Shown in pieces: positions 5,371-7,575 of a stretch of 7,575 nucleotides of DNA. Origin of the DNA: DIGJ01 sp031553075 (GTDB taxonomy: Bacteria > Bacillota > Clostridia > Lachnospirales > Lachnospiraceae); assembly GCA_031553075.1 (NCBI GenBank), contig JAVBLX010000193.1, positions 1 to 7,575 of the forward strand, written 5' to 3'. Under the pieces are notes generated by a model. That model was not told the DNA's origin and did not search any database. It worked only from the letters and a program-made list of their open reading frames with translations. The stretch's first letter is position 1. Every line of letters starts with the position of its first letter. The position numbers and the translations under genes were made by a program.

Positions 5371-7440
5371 ATGTGCGAATTAACAAACGAGGAAAAAATG
5401 TATCTTGTTGATGCCCATCCACTAGAATTCCCAGTGCAGAGCCATATAAAAAGAAAAATTGAAGTATATATAAAGCCACCAGATAACGGAGTAAATGAAA
5501 ATACTGGATTTTTTTTAATTCTTCATGGTGCTGGCGGCTATGCTGAAAATCCTTATTTCGTTAAATTACGGGAAGTCTGGAGTAATAAATATAATGTAGT
5601 TACCATTGGTGTCAATTATTTAGGGACAAAGTATCGAAAAAAAGATGACATGAATTTAATATGGCCCGAAAATACAGTTAATAAAATGAAGTCCCTGTTG
5701 CAAAAAACTCTTCCCCCTTCCGAATGGACACAATTATTTGCACAGGAAGGCCTTACACCAGAATACCTGCTTTTAAATTATTTTTCTGGTCAAGATATTG
5801 CATCAGAAATCCAAGCAACTAATGTGTCCGAGGTTGACAAGTATTCATTGTCCGATTACTGTGACTTTGGATACATACAAACAATGGATTGTCTGTATGC
5901 TTTGAAGTTTACAATTGATTTATATCAAAATAATACTCCTTCATTAAATCAAAAAAGGATTTATACCTTTGGGTCAAGTCTTGGTGGATATTTAGCTCAA
6001 ATGTGTGCAAAATTTGCCCCCAACACCTTTTGCCTGGTGGCTGATAATTCTGGTTTTGCACATATTCCACCAGAAGAAATTTTCCCCAAAGAATTTAATG
6101 CATATCAACGATTGGTAATTGATAATAATTCATATAACATTACTATTGGCGCTTTTTCGGAAAGTTTTTATAGTAACAACAGTACGGATGAGTTCTTTTT
6201 TTCTGGAGATATGTTTCGCATAAGAAGCTTGGATGATCCAGAGCATATAGGTACATTTAAAGAATTGACCACAACTAAAATAATAATGTTTCATTCACAA
6301 AATGACTCTCTACTTAATGTTTCGGATAAGGAGCACTTGCATCAAAGCTACATTAATAACGGTATTGATAGTCAGCTTTTTGTTTTTGAAAAAGAAGACA
6401 TTGACGGAAAAATAATTAAGTCTGACCGACATGCTATGGATGCAGATTTAAAAAGATTATTTGAAAAATATTGTGGTCATTTTGTAGATGAGAATAGTGC
6501 AGAAAGAATCGTAAAGGATTCAAAAAATGACTTCAATGACAAATCCCTGTTAACTTACTTAGGAAGCAAGAGCACATTTGTTATCGACTACAAAAATGGA
6601 TACCCCATTATCTCAAATCATTTATTGGCCGATAGAAATCTCGGCGTATATGCATTAGCAGCTTTTCCAGATGAATGGAATAATCAACAACTATTAAAAG
6701 ATTCGGGGCTTGTTCCATATATGTTTCATAAAGTATTCGGTTATGATGCAACATTGGTCGGATGTAAAAATGGTGAATATCCCTATCTAGATTCTTATTT
6801 AACTGGTTTGAGAATGGATTTTCTTCCTCCATGCAAGGATGTTTCACAATTGGTAAAGCACAGTATTGAGTATATTTCATACCACTATACTTCTATGGAT
6901 ATTATTATTTTATATGGTCCATATATTCCATATACATATATGATTACCCATTATCGGAAACTAAGACCTGACGGAAAAGTATATTTGGCACTGGATGCAA
7001 ATTCTCACTGGATGGATCGAATGCCATGGGATTCGCCAGAGTATATGACTTTGTTTGAATCTTGCGACGTAATGGCAACTTCATGCAGAAAAATGCAAAC
7101 CTTTTTAAACAGTAAGTGGCCAAATTTTAAAATAGCACATATTACTAACGGATTTTTTAATGTGACAGGTGAACCACTCCATATTGAGGCTTCTGAAAAA
7201 GAAAACATTATACTAACCGTTGCAAGAATAGGTACTTTCCAAAAAGCAAATCATATTATGCTTGAAGCTTTTGCAAATGTGCATGATTATCTTCCTGACT
7301 GGAAAATGCATTTGGTAGGTTCCATTGATGAAAATTTTTCAAACTATGTTGAAACCTATTTCAATAAATATCCCCAATTGAAAGACAAGGTAATATTTAA
7401 GGGATTAGTTGAAGACAAATACAAATTATTGGCTGAATAA
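5371..7440 (+). CDS. alpha/beta hydrolase (DUF2920-like) fused to a truncated GT4 glycosyltransferase (689 aa)
   Basis: Two-domain protein. Residues about 15-370 form an alpha/beta hydrolase: oxyanion-type LHGAGG (51-56), nucleophile elbow GSSLGG (201-206) with S203, acid D312 in FHSQNDSLL, and H354 in SDRHAMD, a complete Ser-Asp-His triad. It resembles prolyl-oligopeptidase-like esterases and, from memory, DUF2920 proteins of Campylobacter flagellin loci. Residues about 400-689 are a GT-B glycosyltransferase of GT4 type: YLALDAN ends the acceptor domain (538-544), then SCDVMATSCRKM (564-575), ITNGFF (591-596) and ILTVARIGTFQKAN (614-627). It stops at VEDKYKLLAE, before the E-x7-E nucleotide-sugar site; roughly 110-130 residues are missing, so the transferase is probably inactive. 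The stop borders a large inverted repeat, suggesting insertion or recombination. GAGGAG lies 7 bases before the ATG. The hydrolase may transfer an acyl group from the ACP to a sugar (inference). No signal peptide or membrane segment is seen, so it should be cytoplasmic. Confidence 0.85.
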   Translation: MCELTNEEKMYLVDAHPLEFPVQSHIKRKIEVYIKPPDNGVNENTGFFLILHGAGGYAENPYFVKLREVWSNKYNVVTIGVNYLGTKYRKKDDMNLIWPENTVNKMKSLLQKTLPPSEWTQLFAQEGLTPEYLLLNYFSGQDIASEIQATNVSEVDKYSLSDYCDFGYIQTMDCLYALKFTIDLYQNNTPSLNQKRIYTFGSSLGGYLAQMCAKFAPNTFCLVADNSGFAHIPPEEIFPKEFNAYQRLVIDNNSYNITIGAFSESFYSNNSTDEFFFSGDMFRIRSLDDPEHIGTFKELTTTKIIMFHSQNDSLLNVSDKEHLHQSYINNGIDSQLFVFEKEDIDGKIIKSDRHAMDADLKRLFEKYCGHFVDENSAERIVKDSKNDFNDKSLLTYLGSKSTFVIDYKNGYPIISNHLLADRNLGVYALAAFPDEWNNQQLLKDSGLVPYMFHKVFGYDATLVGCKNGEYPYLDSYLTGLRMDFLPPCKDVSQLVKHSIEYISYHYTSMDIIILYGPYIPYTYMITHYRKLRPDGKVYLALDANSHWMDRMPWDSPEYMTLFESCDVMATSCRKMQTFLNSKWPNFKIAHITNGFFNVTGEPLHIEASEKENIILTVARIGTFQKANHIMLEAFANVHDYLPDWKMHLVGSIDENFSNYVETYFNKYPQLKDKVIFKGLVEDKYKLLAE

Positions 7441-7443
7441 ATT

Positions 7444-7519
7444 AGAAAAGTTCTAAGTCAGGGGCTCAAAAAATCAGGGGTCTTAGAAGAACTTTAAGCC
7501 CCTGATTTAGTACTTTTCT
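7444..7519. repeat. nested inverted repeat at the break point of the glycosyltransferase gene
   Basis: Bases 7444-7466 and 7497-7519 are 23-base inverted arms with one mismatch and one G.U pair. Between them lies a third copy of the core TCAGGGG (7474-7480), which competes for the same right arm. The repeat begins 3 bases after the premature stop of the glycosyltransferase. It may mark the edge of an insertion sequence or other newcomer, but no known terminal repeat or target duplication could be identified. Confidence 0.55.
7468..7508 (-). terminator. intrinsic terminator, minus strand (weaker on plus)
   Basis: Arms 7471-7485 and 7495-7508 form a 14-bp stem with one bulged base (T7481) and a 9-base loop, rich in G-C in its centre. 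Read on the minus strand it runs into six T residues (7473-7468), a classic intrinsic terminator for a gene coming from the right. On the plus strand the following tract is TTTAGTACTTTTCTTTT, interrupted but perhaps sufficient to end the operon transcript too. Confidence 0.7.
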
Positions 7520-7530
7520 TTTGAACCAAG

Positions 7531-7575
7531 TCACACACGCGGACGTCTTATGTAGTTTTGATTGTTTCCAAGTAA
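7531..7575 (-). CDS. possible 3' end of a gene entering from the right
   Basis: On the minus strand the last 45 bases read as 14 sense codons, ending YIRRPRV, and a TGA stop at 7533-7531, followed 23 bases later by the intrinsic terminator. The position just ahead of a minus-strand terminator is the only real support; a random frame of this length is open about half the time. It could be the tail of a transposase, given the truncated neighbour, but no family can be assigned. Confidence 0.3.
   Translation of the reverse strand, partial: LLGNNQNYIRRPRV

Noticed and set aside
1..7575. CRISPR array, tRNA or rRNA
   Set aside because: No regularly spaced direct repeats and no tRNA or rRNA signature sequences were found on either strand by eye.

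Overview
The window comes from a low-GC, motile Firmicute, most likely a clostridial species. The evidence is AT-rich coding sequence, strong AGGAGG-type ribosome binding sites, a typical Firmicute flagellin N-terminus, a sigma-28 type promoter and well-formed sigma-A promoters. The species cannot be named from the sequence.

Layout. Positions 1-174 hold no convincing gene but contain a long hairpin whose irregular pairs are all G.U when read as plus-strand RNA. On the minus strand follow a 109-residue protein made largely of a flagellin D1 helical segment (175-504) and a full flagellin (572-1813) with a sigma-28 promoter. Further upstream, also on the minus strand, is a SAM-dependent methyltransferase (2129-3037) with its own sigma-A promoter and a likely terminator. 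A 319-base divergent control region (3038-3356) carries one sigma-A promoter for each direction. On the plus strand runs a three-gene operon: an FkbH-like HAD enzyme (3357-5051), a stand-alone acyl carrier protein (5114-5338), and a fusion of a Ser-Asp-His alpha/beta hydrolase with a GT4-type glycosyltransferase (5371-7440). The glycosyltransferase lacks its C-terminal nucleotide-sugar-binding half. Directly after its stop lie a nested inverted repeat with a good minus-strand terminator and the possible last 14 codons of a gene entering from the right. This looks like an insertion or rearrangement boundary.

How the genes may work together. FkbH-family enzymes make glyceryl-S-ACP from 1,3-bisphosphoglycerate. 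The genes here suggest a flagellin-modification pathway: FkbH loads glycerate on the ACP, the hydrolase domain acts as an acyltransferase, the fused glycosyltransferase moves the sugar, and the methyltransferase may cap the product. The flagellin modification locus of Campylobacter jejuni 11168, as recalled, contains the same kinds of genes (HAD-IIIC phosphatase, small ACPs, methyltransferases, DUF2920-type proteins), and its flagellin carries O-methylated glyceric acid on pseudaminic acid. Equating the two is inference. The truncated glycosyltransferase suggests the pathway may be disabled or altered in this strain.
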